This document shows, piece by piece, positions 10,400 to 19,560 of a stretch of 21,881 nt of DNA. The position numbers and the translations under genes are program-made. The stretch spans positions 1-21,881 of the forward strand of contig JAYMSP010002929.1 in the NCBI GenBank assembly GCA_036897095.1, written 5' to 3'. Within the stretch, counting starts at the first letter, position 1; every line of letters starts with the position of its first letter. A model generated the notes under the pieces. That model was not told where the DNA came from. It did not search any database and saw only the letters and a program-made list of their open reading frames with translations. The stretch comes from Plantago elongata (lineage: Eukaryota; Streptophyta; Magnoliopsida; Lamiales; Plantaginaceae).

Positions 10400-11634
10400 G
10401 ATGACCCCTATAGTGTTATACCTGTCAAATGGAGAACTCCCAGAAACTAAAAGTGAAGCAAGGAGAGTGAAGGCAAAGGCAGCTCGTTTCACGCTACTCG
10501 ACGACCAACTCTATAGAAGATCCTTTTCAGGACCTCTACTCAGGTGCGCAACGGTTAATGAATCCAAACATGTCCTGACTGAGCTACATGCAGGTGAGTG
10601 TGGTAACCACTCTGAAGCTAGGAGCCTTGTTGACCGAGCACTAACAACGGGATACTACTGGCCGACTATGAGAGCTGATGCCATAGACTTCGTAAAAAGG
10701 TGTGACCCATGTCAAAGACACTCACAAATCAATCATCTCCCACCTGAAAAGCTACACCCATCCAACACTCCACGACCATTCATGAAATGGGGGATGGACA
10801 TCGTAGGGAAGCTCCCCAAATCTACTGGTCAAAGAGTGTTTATCCTGGCAGTCACGAATTACATCACTTAGTGGGTGGAAGCGGAAGCCTATCAATAGGT
10901 AAAGGATCATGAGGTAAAAACTTTCATATGGAAACATGTCATTTGCAGTTTAGGAGTTCCAAAGGAAATTGTCACAAACAATGACCCATAGTTCATCAGC
11001 TATGAGTTCCAAGAGTTCTGCACAGAGTGGGGAATCAAGCTCACCTTCTCCACTTCTCGTTATCCACAAGCAAATGGACAAACAAAATCTACCAACAAGA
11101 CCATCATGAAAAATCTCAAAAAGCGATTGTAGAAAGCGATAGGAACATGGGAATATGAACTCCCAAGCGTACTATGGTCTTAACGAACCACACCAAGGAC
11201 TCCAACTGCAGAAATTCCATTCGGCATGACATACGGTACCGAGGCGGTCATACTCATCAAAGAGGGATAACCTACAACGAGATATAAAATGGTCGATGAA
11301 TAGACCAACGATGAAACGTTGGCACATGAGCTCGACTTGGTTGATGAACTCAGAGAAAGAAACCATAGTCCGGAACGCGACCTATCAACAGAAGGCTACT
11401 CAACACTTCAACAAGAACATACTTTATGAACCTTCAAACAAGATGATTGTGTTCTACGTAAGGTATTCCAGAATACCAAAGAGAATGGAGATGACAAGCT
11501 GGGACAAAACTGGAAAGGTCCCTAAAAAATTACCAAGGTGGTAGGCAAATGGAGCTTATAAGCTGGAAGCCAAGGATGGTCGACCAATATGTAACAGTTG
11601 TAATGCCATCCACTTGAAGATGTATCACTTCTAA
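10400..11634 (+). pseudogene. Integrase, broken, two of three catalytic residues changed
   Basis: Integrase inserts element DNA into the genome. The N-terminal zinc finger is intact in outline: H-x6-H in LHAGECGNH and CDPCQRH about 35 residues on. The rve core follows. The first catalytic Asp is present (WGMDIVG, codon 10797-10799). The second is Asn (VTNND, codon 10977-10979). The third, normally Glu, is Lys (GQTKSTNK, codon 11085-11087). The 35-residue D-to-E spacing identifies these positions firmly. Stops lie at 10869, 10897, 10989, 11130, 11181, 11268, 11301 and later, all in frame 0. A frameshift near 11550 is followed by the conserved Tat pol ending (AYKLEAKDGRP, then AIHLKMYHF and TAA at 11632-11634). 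Confidence 0.85.
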
Positions 11635-11659
11635 TGTTACATTTTTTGCACCTTAACAT

Positions 11660-12500
11660 TTGAGATTGATTTCTCAAAACACAACCGACTTGACCAGGGG
11701 CTATCTGGTCATCTAACCCAGCTAGGCAGGTCGGTATACCGTCCCACCTCCCTCCCAACCTTCCCATGGGGGTCTAACACTCTCGCAGATAGTCAACCAC
11801 CTGGCAACGAATTCCATGAAGGACCACCAAAGAGAAGGGTCCAAACTGCCACATAGTGGAGAGACAACATGCCTCCAAAGGCTAAGGTACAAACCAATCT
11901 TGTTGAAATGAGATGGATTTCTCCAAACACGGCTGACTTGACTAAGGGCTAGCTGGTCATCTAACCCAACTAGGCAGGTCGGTATATCGCCCCCTAACCT
12001 TTCCATGGGGGCTTAACATTCTTGTAGATAGCCAATCACCTGGCAAACAATTCCATGAAGGACCGCCAAAGAGAAGGGTCTAAACTGTCACACGGAGAGA
12101 TAACTTGCCTCCAAAGGCTAAGGTACAATCCAACTTTTACTAAATGAAATTGATTTCTCCATACACAACCGACTTGACCAGGGGCCAGCTGGTCATCTAA
12201 CCCAGCTAGGCATGTTTGTATACCACCTCGCCCCCCCCCCCTTTCCCAAGGAGGGCCCCACATTCTTGGTAGTTAACAACGACTGACAATGAAACTGATA
12301 CCATCCACCACAAAGTCCAAACAAGTAGACAACGACTGGCTGGCACGCCCAAACAGTCAACATCTATTCATGATCAAGGTACTAACATTCACATTATGTC
12401 TACGAGATTGAATTCTCCAACACCACCGACCTAACCAGGGGCTAGCTGGTCAACTAACATAGCTAGGCAGGTCGGTCAACCGCCCCACCCCCCCAAACCT
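11660..12500 (+). repeat. Four tandem copies of a ~236-257-bp unit in the 3' zone
   Basis: The phrase GACTTGACCAGGGG or a variant recurs at 11687, 11935, 12171 and 12428 (spacings 248, 236 and 257). Each unit has TTTCTC(C/A)A-A-ACACAACCGAC, the palindromic block, a C-rich tract, and CATGGGGG or similar. The first two also share the CTGGCAA-GAATTCCATGAAGGACC run and CCAAAGGCTAAGGTACAA. The fourth is the most diverged and lacks the middle section. The third carries a run of 11 C at 12231-12241. Open frames across it on the minus strand are read-through of the repeat. Tandem repeats between pol and the 3' LTR are a known feature of Tat-group elements. Confidence 0.85.
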
Positions 12501-12554
12501 GTCCAGAAAGATCAGTTACAATCATTTGTGGGGTAACCGTATGGCATCACATTT

Positions 12555-12637
12555 ATTCTTATTGGCTTCAACTTGTTTAAATCACACATCACGCCACGAG
12601 CAACTCAGTGGTTTACACAGGTTGAAGTAATAAGAAT
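12555..12637. repeat. Long imperfect hairpin
   Basis: ATTCTTATTGGCTTCAACTTG at 12555-12575 pairs with CAGGTTGAAGTAATAAGAAT at 12618-12637, with a few mismatches or bulges and a 42-base loop. It lies just after the tandem units, in the presumed 3' untranslated zone. Confidence 0.6.
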
Positions 12638-12639
12638 TA

Positions 12640-13532
12640 ATGGTCACTCACATACAAAGAGCCCCTATGAATCAAAGGCCATAAGTCCAAGCACCAGCTT
12701 CTAAAACTAGCACTTGGACTGGGAGATAACCTTCAATGAGAGGTTCCATCTTAAAAACAACAAACACCCAACACTCCCGACCTATCCGACTCTTAGACAA
12801 AGCTAGAATCACCTGTCTGACTGACAGATGTAGATTGGCACCCCAGCTAACTGAACAGACACGATGCCAGACGAACAAGCAGAGTGATAAAATTTCAAGC
12901 ACAACTCATTCGGATTGGAACTTCAACTGGGGTACAAACCTAGTAGACATGGTCGGACTGCATCGATCGCGTCTCCTAGAGGTTAGTTCATAGCATTTCA
13001 TTCAAGTTAGACAAACATATTTATATGAGTTATATTTTACTGCTTAAGTTAGACTCAGAAGACAAACATGATTGCAAGAATTTCTGAATATGCCTTACTA
13101 CCATGAACCACACGTAAGAAAAACATTTTTCTAAACACGTTTTACCTCTTATAGTCGATTGTTTATGCTCATTGAAGTTATGTGTTTGAAATTCTATATG
13201 TTACTGTCCTTGTACATGTTTAAAGCAAGACCTGTAGCAAACTACCGGATCACTCCCAAAAAAACTACGAAACATAAAACTTAAACAACAAGAAGAATAA
13301 AGTTCTATAAGATCTGAAAGCATCCGAACATACATAACATATCCAGCCCCACTGAGGGTGATACAAATCATAATGAGCTAACACAAACAATAAGGTTCAA
13401 ATATGCAAGACAACACAAAGTGCAAAGTAGTCCAACCCGACATAAAGGGTGATGAAAGCAAAGTCATGGTGACAAAAGTTCCACAAGCTTACAAATACAC
13501 CACCTGACAAGGAACCACCAAATGGTCTCCCC
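12640..13532. other. Non-coding spacer between tandem repeats and antisense gene
   Basis: No gene recognised. A short inverted repeat AGTCCAAG/CTTGGACT lies at 12684-12691 and 12713-12720. The rest (13000-13530) is A-rich and would be the 3' untranslated region of the minus-strand gene to the right. The open frame at 12736-12993 has no recognisable similarity. Confidence 0.5.
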
Positions 13533-15498
13533 TCAGTCACTACACTCCTCTTCCGAAATGCTTACGTCACAATCACACATATACTCATAACAACAAGTGA
13601 TCCGCCTATGAAAGTAGTCCTTAGGATCCTCTAACTCATGATCCTCCAAGTAGAACTCGTCTTCGCTCAAGATTACCGCATCCCTTTGATTCTGCTTGGC
13701 CGCACCCACTTCACCCTTCAGCCTCTCGATCTCCTCAGTAGCAAGGGCTATATATGAATCAATCTTAGCGACTCTAGCTATCTCACACTCAGTCACCATC
13801 AACTTCTCCTTAATCGTGTCCAACTCCCCTTGTGCTCTCCTTTTGTCTCTCTGCTCACTCATCAACTGGCCTTCGAAATGAGCTTTATCCCTCCCAAGTA
13901 TAGAGATGCTAAGTCCACTCCTCTTCTTCTCCTCTCGAGTAGTAGCTAACTTTGCCTCCAACAGGTGTACAACCTTGCCCATAAACCCAACGACATTCAG
14001 AATCTACAAAAATACACCTCTATCAGTCGCATCGTGATACATAACATAAAACAACACTAAAAGGTCATGAAACTCACCTTGGCACTTTTCCCAAGAGCAT
14101 AATATGTCAAAGGGGTCACTCACCCATCTATCAGTCGATCAAGATTGTCTAGCTTCCACACCTCGCCAGACTCAAAGGTCAATGTACCCGACTCATGGGA
14201 GAAAGGGTTGACATTAACATTGATGTCAATAGCTGACAGAGTGTCATCTGACGCTGCACCATGTGCCCTCAAGAACCTCCTAAGCACTCCCTGCCTAGAC
14301 GAGGAAGATACTGTAGAAGGCTTATCAAAATTCGACGGAGCCACATCTTGACTGCTTGCACGAACACTAGACAAGCTACCTGCACGAGTGCCCGAGGAAC
14401 CACAAGGACGACTGCTAGATAGACGGGTTGGTTGAACCCCAACCGGACCATCTTCCAATTCAGGACCAACCCTTCGTCCATTGGGACTGCTATCAAACAT
14501 CTCGTCAGCCTTAGACACTCGAATCGTTGTCACCTTTAGCACCTTCCTGGCATACTTGTCACCATCACCTACATCGCGAGAAACAAACACTATCAGACTA
14601 AAATTCCATTGGGAAACCAAACACCGAGCAGGAAAGAGCATAACTTACCCCCAAACTGTCGAATGACAGTCTCCCAAAAGCTAGTCCCCTTCAAAACATT
14701 AGGATGCAAGAGTCCGTCGCATGCCCTCTATTCGATAGACTTGTATCTAATACTCCTGACCACAACAGTCGCCTCCTTTGGCACATGACCCTTGTGATAA
14801 GCATCTACAATGACAAGAAGTCAACACTTGAACTTATACACAACTAATCTAGAGATGAGGGGTAGCAACCCATAAATACACACAATCAGAAAAAATCAAA
14901 ACTTACCCATGAATTTCCAAGACAGCGGAAACCCTTCACAATCAGTGGATCTAAACACTTGCCCCTTGCTTACTAGAAAGTACCTCTCCTTCCAGATCCT
15001 ATGAGGAGAACCCATGGAGACCAAGCCCTCACCCCGACTCGGATTAGACTGGATTCGTCCCTTGTTGCATCGCGCCTCCCTAGCCGTATAGGCACAACAA
15101 AAGACATCTGCCAAGAACTCGAACCCAAACCTCTCACCAAGTACAAGCATTCTAAGCAAAATTTTCCAAGAATTTGGTAACAACTGACTAGGTGCCACTC
15201 CAAGATGCCTGAGAACATCAACCACAAACTACGAAAGAGAAAGTCTAAGCCCCATCTTAAAGACATTCTCGTAGAGATAAACCATCCCTGGAACCTCTCC
15301 GTTTACCCTCTCGTCCCCAACAGGAAGGCGAGACATAGAATTCTCGGGGACCATAAAGACAACCCTCAGCTTTGCTATATGAGTCTCGGTGAGAACGGAT
15401 GTCGGCATCTGCAGTAATGTGCCAGTCGATTCGTCCTCAGATAGAGGGGAACCTTCACGATAGTCGTAACCATCCGGTCCTGGCGACTGGGGATGCAT
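13533..15498 (-). pseudogene. Antisense spliced ORF, Transposase_28-like, four exons, three stops
   Basis: Reading minus: exon 1 15498-14907 (candidate ATG at 15498; the frame stays open to 15630), exon 2 14804-14649, exon 3 14568-14078, exon 4 14003-13533 (TGA). The introns are 102, 80 and 74 bp, with donors GTAAGT, GTAAGT and GTGAGT and acceptors ending TAG. Phases 1, 1 and 0 fit together exactly. Exon 1 resembles the 'putative gypsy type transposon' (PF04195) family: ERVNGEVPGMVYLYENVF, FKMGLRLSL, GVAPSQLLPNSW, then RIWKERYFLVS. Exon 3 is Ser/Arg-rich linker. Exon 4 is a Lys/Glu-rich coiled coil with an acidic tail (SISEEECSD). In-frame stops are TAG 15231-15229, TAG 14730-14728 and TGA 14122-14120. 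All could come from CAG or TGG by one transition. Function is unknown. Such antisense ORFs between pol and the 3' LTR are known in Tat-type elements. A separate captured gene is the alternative. Confidence 0.65.
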
Positions 15499-15622
15499 AA
15501 CAAATGCTCTAGATGTTCCTTCCGTAATATGCCTACATTCAAACCCCAACAAGATAACTCCATTCAAAATCAACTCTTCTACTAAATCAATGAGTATGCC
15601 AATTGAAATGCACAACGTATCA

Positions 15623-15861
15623 ACGACAGTCTATCAACATGATAGCACTACGACAACCTATCAACATGATAGCACCACGATAGCCTATCAACATGCTACC
15701 ACTACGACAGTCTATCAGCACGATAGCACAACGACAGTCTGCCAACATAACGACACGGCGACAGTACCAAGCATGTCAATACTACAATAGTCTAACAGCA
15801 TGACAGTGCTAAAAGAATCTATCGACATGTTGACATTACAACCTACTAGCATAGAGACATC
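15623..15861. repeat. 27-bp minisatellite, nine units
   Basis: Units begin at 15623, 15650, 15677, 15704, 15731, 15758, 15784, 15811 and 15838. The consensus is close to ACGACAGTCTATCAACATGA followed by TAGCACT. The first four are very similar and the later ones increasingly diverged (one is 26 bp, the last is incomplete). Because 27 is a multiple of 3, the plus strand gives a 9-residue repeat in an open frame at 15590-15790. This is a consequence of the array, not evidence of a gene. It abuts the 5' side of the antisense gene. Confidence 0.9.
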
Positions 15862-16230
15862 GCAACATACACATCACAAAAAACAAGACCAAAAGTTCAT
15901 CATATATTCATATACAAGAAAAGCAAACTTCATATCCATTCAACTTTCACCGAACAATGGTTGATACAAGAAGGAAAACATACTTGTGCCCACTCGACAC
16001 TACATAGCAAAATGAGTCCATACATTAACCAAAGAAGGCAAAACGACTTACAATATGCCTAAGTGAGTCTAAAACGTTTTATCGAAGCTCCAAGCAAAAT
16101 GATATCACCTCTCTTCTACCGACAAAGTGAATCCAAGTCGAGTCTTTCCAAAGTATAATCCTGCACAATCAAAAATCGAGTTAAGCAAAAGAAAAACAAA
16201 CTCTGATCATCGATTTTTCAAAGCTCGAAA
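15862..16230. other. Non-coding stretch upstream of antisense gene
   Basis: No gene seen. It would hold the promoter or 5' leader of the minus-strand gene if that gene starts near 15500. No convincing TATA box was found, and nothing similar to the 5' LTR at 5091-6034 occurs here. Confidence 0.5.
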
Positions 16231-16458
16231 TCCAAACATAAACACAAGACCCCTTCAACAATTTATATTAAACCACAAAGCACCCCACATGCTATTTTTC
16301 ATTTAGAAATTTATCCAAAAGTCAAGACCACTACATTCACAATATCCAAACATTAACACAAGACCCCTTCAACAATTTATATTAAACCACAAAACACCCC
16401 ACATGCTACTTTTCATCTAGAAATTTATCCAAATGTCAAGACCATCACATTCACAATA
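16231..16458. repeat. 114-bp tandem duplication
   Basis: 16231-16344 and 16345-16458 are nearly identical, differing at only a handful of positions. Each starts TCCAAACAT(A/T)AACACAAGAC and ends CACATTCACAATA or close to it. The high similarity, compared with the decay around it, implies a recent duplication. Confidence 0.9.
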
Positions 16459-16880
16459 TCGGTAAAAAATCCATCATACACGCTGCTAATCCAGAATTCC
16501 GGCATATGTAAATAAAATTTCATCTAGACGACGGTTAAAATGCATATACATACACACATGAATCAAATCGAAACTTTTCAAAAGAACAACATAAAGAAAC
16601 AATAAATCAGCAAATAATCGTTGTCCCTAGCAAAAAACCGTAAATCGAGAAAGGGGTAAAAACATGGCACATCCAAAAACCCAAGACAGCAAAAACCCAT
16701 CTCACTCCGGCACATATATTGTATGTAAGCAGTAATCCGTACAACTGGAAAAGAAGAATTTCAAAAAATCTGCACCAAAACTGATAGAGAAGTACACAAA
16801 GTAGCAGAAACTCCAAACTGAGAAATGAGAAGTAGATACAAATCTCACTGGTACGAAAGCTGAAGGCCAACACCTAGTAA
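16459..16880. other. Non-coding stretch at the LINE 3' side
   Basis: No gene recognised. If the LINE ended here, its minus-strand poly(A) tail would appear as a T-run on the plus strand. None is seen, so the 3' end has been lost or lies elsewhere. The open frame at 16607-16873 (minus) is Phe-rich chance translation. Confidence 0.45.
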
Positions 16881-17660
16881 CTAACTTAGTGTCTTCAACA
16901 ATATGGCCTGCATTGGATAGGGAAGGCTCAGTTGCACAAAGTTGTATAACAGTGGCACAATATCCTCAAAAATCACATCATGAAGGAGCATGTTTCGCGC
17001 TAAAGTAACTGCCAAATAAGCAGCTATTGCCTTCGCTATTTCCACACTAAAAATATGTTGAAGCTTACACCTTTTCCACGCCAACACAACTCCCACTGAG
17101 TCTCGAGCAACAATGCCGATTCCTGCCGTATTATGCGGTGCATCAAGAGAAGCGTCATAGTTAATTTTGACCACTCCTGGTGGTGGTGGCTTCCATGGAT
17201 GAGACTGATGTATCGGCATAGCAACGTGGGTGCTACAAAGGAGTTGTGCCACTTTATATCGAGAGAGAAATTGTCGAACAAAGGCTACAAAATCCGTAGC
17301 CTCATACCCTTGTTCGTCGTGGAGCCTCTTGTTTATGTTGGCCCATAAACTCCAATAGGCGACTACAAAGAATTCGAAGTCTTCCATAGGTAGCTGAAGC
17401 CGCACTTTTTCAATCCATCCTACTACCTATGTAATATCATAGTAAATGCAGCTATAAGAAAGTGGAGAAACAGCCCAAAAGAGTCTAGCAACTTCACAAG
17501 TCCTGAACACATGTATAAGGGACTCATCGCCCATCTTGTAGACCGGACATGATGTATCCAGGTCCATGACTTTCCTACATAAAAGTGTAAGAACAGGTGG
17601 AGACGACTAGGACAAGATGCCACAAGAAATTTTTTATTTTATTTAGGAGTTTCAAATTCC
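16881..17660 (-). pseudogene. LINE ORF2 C-terminus: zf-RVT and RNase H, broken
   Basis: Reading minus, zf-RVT (PF13966) remnants begin near 17660 (LNKIKNFLWH) and continue in another frame as DTSCPVYKMGDES, LIHVFRTCEVARLFWAV. The second Cys of the expected CPVC is Tyr (codon 17540-17538, TGC to TAC). A stop at about 17430 precedes an open frame 17405-16881 with YWSLWANINKRLH, then an RVT_3 RNase H: WKPPPPGVVKINYDASLD, GIGIVARDSVG, IFSVEIAKAIAAYLAV and VIFEDIVPL. The acidic triad positions (Asp in NYDAS, Glu in SVEIAK, Asp in FED) can be located, but the last block is shortened. The protein ends abruptly after ILLKTLS. Plant L1-type LINEs commonly end in zf-RVT and RNase H, so this is the natural end of the leftmost LINE unit. 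Confidence 0.75.
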
Positions 17661-17900
17661 AGATCCAGTTACAGTCTTCAGTCCTAGTAGTACTCGTAGA
17701 ACCAAAACGTTGTTGGTCAGCCTAACGACTAGTTACCTTACAAGATGGTACGCACTACTGACAGAGTAGTGACCACGTCGAGTGTAGTGCCAAACTTGTA
17801 CGTCTAAAGCCTGTTTGTGACAAGTGGAATGTTAAGGATAGCCTCAACATCGGCTTCCCAAAACATTCCACGAATCAGGGCCTTGTCCCAATCTCATGCA
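17661..17900 (-). pseudogene. LINE ORF2 segment between thumb and zf-RVT, broken
   Basis: Minus-strand reading gives WDKALIRGMFWEADVEAIL, NIPLVTNRL, then after a one-base shift VWHYTRRGHYSVSSAYHLV. This is the conserved stretch that precedes zf-RVT in plant LINE proteins. It is followed by several stops. It lies immediately 3' (minus sense) of the tandem unit boundary and exists only once in the window. Confidence 0.65.
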
Positions 17901-19560
17901 GTATGAATAAGTGATGCAACTGTTAATCATTAAATCTCAAGACAACCTGGGGTAAAAGGTTTAAAACTCGACTCCCAAATGTATCCAACCAACCTCCCAA
18001 ATACTAATACAAGAACCATCCCCCACACGCCAACACACCCCATTCCGCAACAACCCCATTGCCCCACAAATACTCTTCCAAGTAAAGGAATAGTTACTCT
18101 TAGGACGCGACTTAAGAAAATCTGAATGAGGAAATTTAGCTTTCAAAACTCTACTAAGAAGGGAATCGAGGTATTGAATGACTCTCAAAATTCGTTTCCC
18201 ACGCATAGCCAAATTAAAGGACCTAAGATCCCTAAAACCCATCCCACCATCACACTTAGATGTACAAAGATAATTTCAACTTTTCCAATGAATTTTCTTC
18301 TTACCGCCACTACCCCACAAAAATTTAGCAATGATGGAGTCCACTTCTTTAAGAATATAATCGGGAAGTTTGGAACATCCCATGACACAATTTGGATTTG
18401 CTTGTACATCTGATTTGATTAAGACTTCCTTGTCTGCTTTAGACAGAGTTTTATTATTGAAACCTTCAACCTTCTTCCAGACTCGGTCCCTTAACCAACT
18501 AAGCACCTCCTTCCCCAATCTCCCCATCTCCGTAGGTAACCCCAAATATTCATCATGCTTCATCAATTCTCTCACTACTCGCATTTCGACTAAACACCAC
18601 AGTAGACTTATCCAAGTTAATCTCCTAACCAGAAGAAAGACTGAAAACATGTAAAAGCTCACTAATAGCACAAGCAGCCTCCGAAGTAGCTTGACAAAAC
18701 AAAAGGGTATCATCCACAAACTACAAATGAGAGATCCTTGGTGCTCGTGGAGTAACGGAAACTCCCCACAACACCTCCCTATCATCTGCTTTACATATAA
18801 GCCCAGTAAAAGTTCCATAACAAACAAAACAAAAATAAGGTGAGAGGGGATCTCCCTGACGGATCCCCCTCTCCGGCTGGAAAGGGTCTAACTGTTCACC
18901 ATTTAGAATAACTGAATAGGAGACATTACTCACAGTAAGCATAATCAACTCAACAAAACGAGCCACAAAGCCCAAACCTCTCAAGCACTTTTTTCAGAAA
19001 AGACCACTCAACCCTATCGTAAGCCTTATTCATATCAAGTTATAAAGCCATAAAAACATCTTTACCCTTGAATTTTTGTTTCAAAAAATGATTTTCCTCA
19101 TGGCCACAAGTACGTTATTAGATATCAAACGGCTAGGAACTAAGGCAGACTGAGTCTCAGAGATAATCGAATGCATGAAAGGTTTCACTCTATTAGTTAA
19201 AACTTTGGAGGCAATATTAAACATAACATTACTGAGGCTGATAGGTTGAAACTGGGAGATCTTATACGGCGTTTTACACTTGGGAATAAGAATAGTGTGG
19301 ATAAAATCAAGTTTAGCAACAAGAGTTTTGTTATTAAGAAAATCAAGGACACATTACTACAAACAATATGCTAGAAACGCTGATAAAAAACTACATACAT
19401 GCCATTAGGACCAGGAGATTTAAAAGGGTACATATCGAAAAGCGCTGCTCGTACCTCATACGGAGAAAACAAACGACCAAGCTCCTGATTAATTCAAACA
19501 TCCACACTAGGTTCCATAATACCACAATAGCATTAAATTCCTCCTCCGTTTGTTCCTGCA
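17901..19560 (-). pseudogene. LINE RT unit A (continuous with C-terminus), broken
   Basis: The minus strand encodes non-LTR reverse transcriptase. It begins with remnants of PSVDV-INQELGRLFSP (19520-19470) and the KSPGPNGM block, then LDMNKAYD (motif A, about 19040), then an open frame 18984-18721 containing LIMLTVSNVSYSV, LNGEQLDPFQPERGIRQGD and LSPY (motif B). Next comes the catalytic box, FVDD at 18720-18709 instead of the FADD seen in unit B, with a TAG just before it (18723-18721). Further on are KYLGLPTEMGR-like, WKKVEGFNNKTLSKADKEVL, GGKKKIHWKS and MGFRDLRSFNLAMRGKR. About 10 bases are missing near 19350 relative to unit B. No endonuclease domain is present. Confidence 0.85.

Larger units (their letters stand above)
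5091..15861 (+). mobile_element. Degenerate Ty3/gypsy retrotransposon, Tat lineage, no visible 3' LTR
   Basis: The order is 5' LTR, PBS, gag, protease, RT, RNase H, a second RNase H, integrase, tandem-repeat-rich 3' zone and an antisense ORF. Integrase lying after RNase H is diagnostic of Ty3/gypsy. The second RNase H-like domain and long 3' region with tandem repeats and an extra ORF are known features of the Tat/Ogre group. At least five frameshifts and more than a dozen in-frame stops make it non-autonomous. The 944-bp 5' LTR has no second copy in the window, so the right boundary is unknown. The end given is the last repeat that plausibly belongs to the element. The LINE array begins about 1 kb further right. 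Confidence 0.8.

Noticed and set aside
12231-12241. Run of 11 C
   Set aside because: It is a variant of the C-rich tract present in every tandem unit and may include length error; not treated as a separate element.
11522-12263. Series of minus-strand open frames with similar Gly/Trp-rich sequences
   Set aside because: They are repeated only because they lie over the tandem units; no start context or family resemblance.
14121-14130. Alternative 5' splice site (GTGAGT) at the end of the exon 3 frame
   Set aside because: Its use would break the phase with exon 4. Reading through one TGA to the donor at 14077 keeps frame exactly, so the TGA is taken as a mutated Trp codon.
13696-15417. Plus-strand and off-frame minus-strand open frames across the antisense gene
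   Set aside because: They are shadows of the spliced minus-strand reading and do not match any family.
15590-15790. Plus-strand open frame encoding a 9-residue Thr/Tyr/Gln/His repeat
   Set aside because: It is the translation of a 27-bp minisatellite and decays with the repeat; no initiation or family support.
15862-16880. Search for the missing gypsy 3' LTR
   Set aside because: None of the marker phrases of the 5' LTR recurs here by eye. A diverged fragment cannot be fully excluded without alignment.
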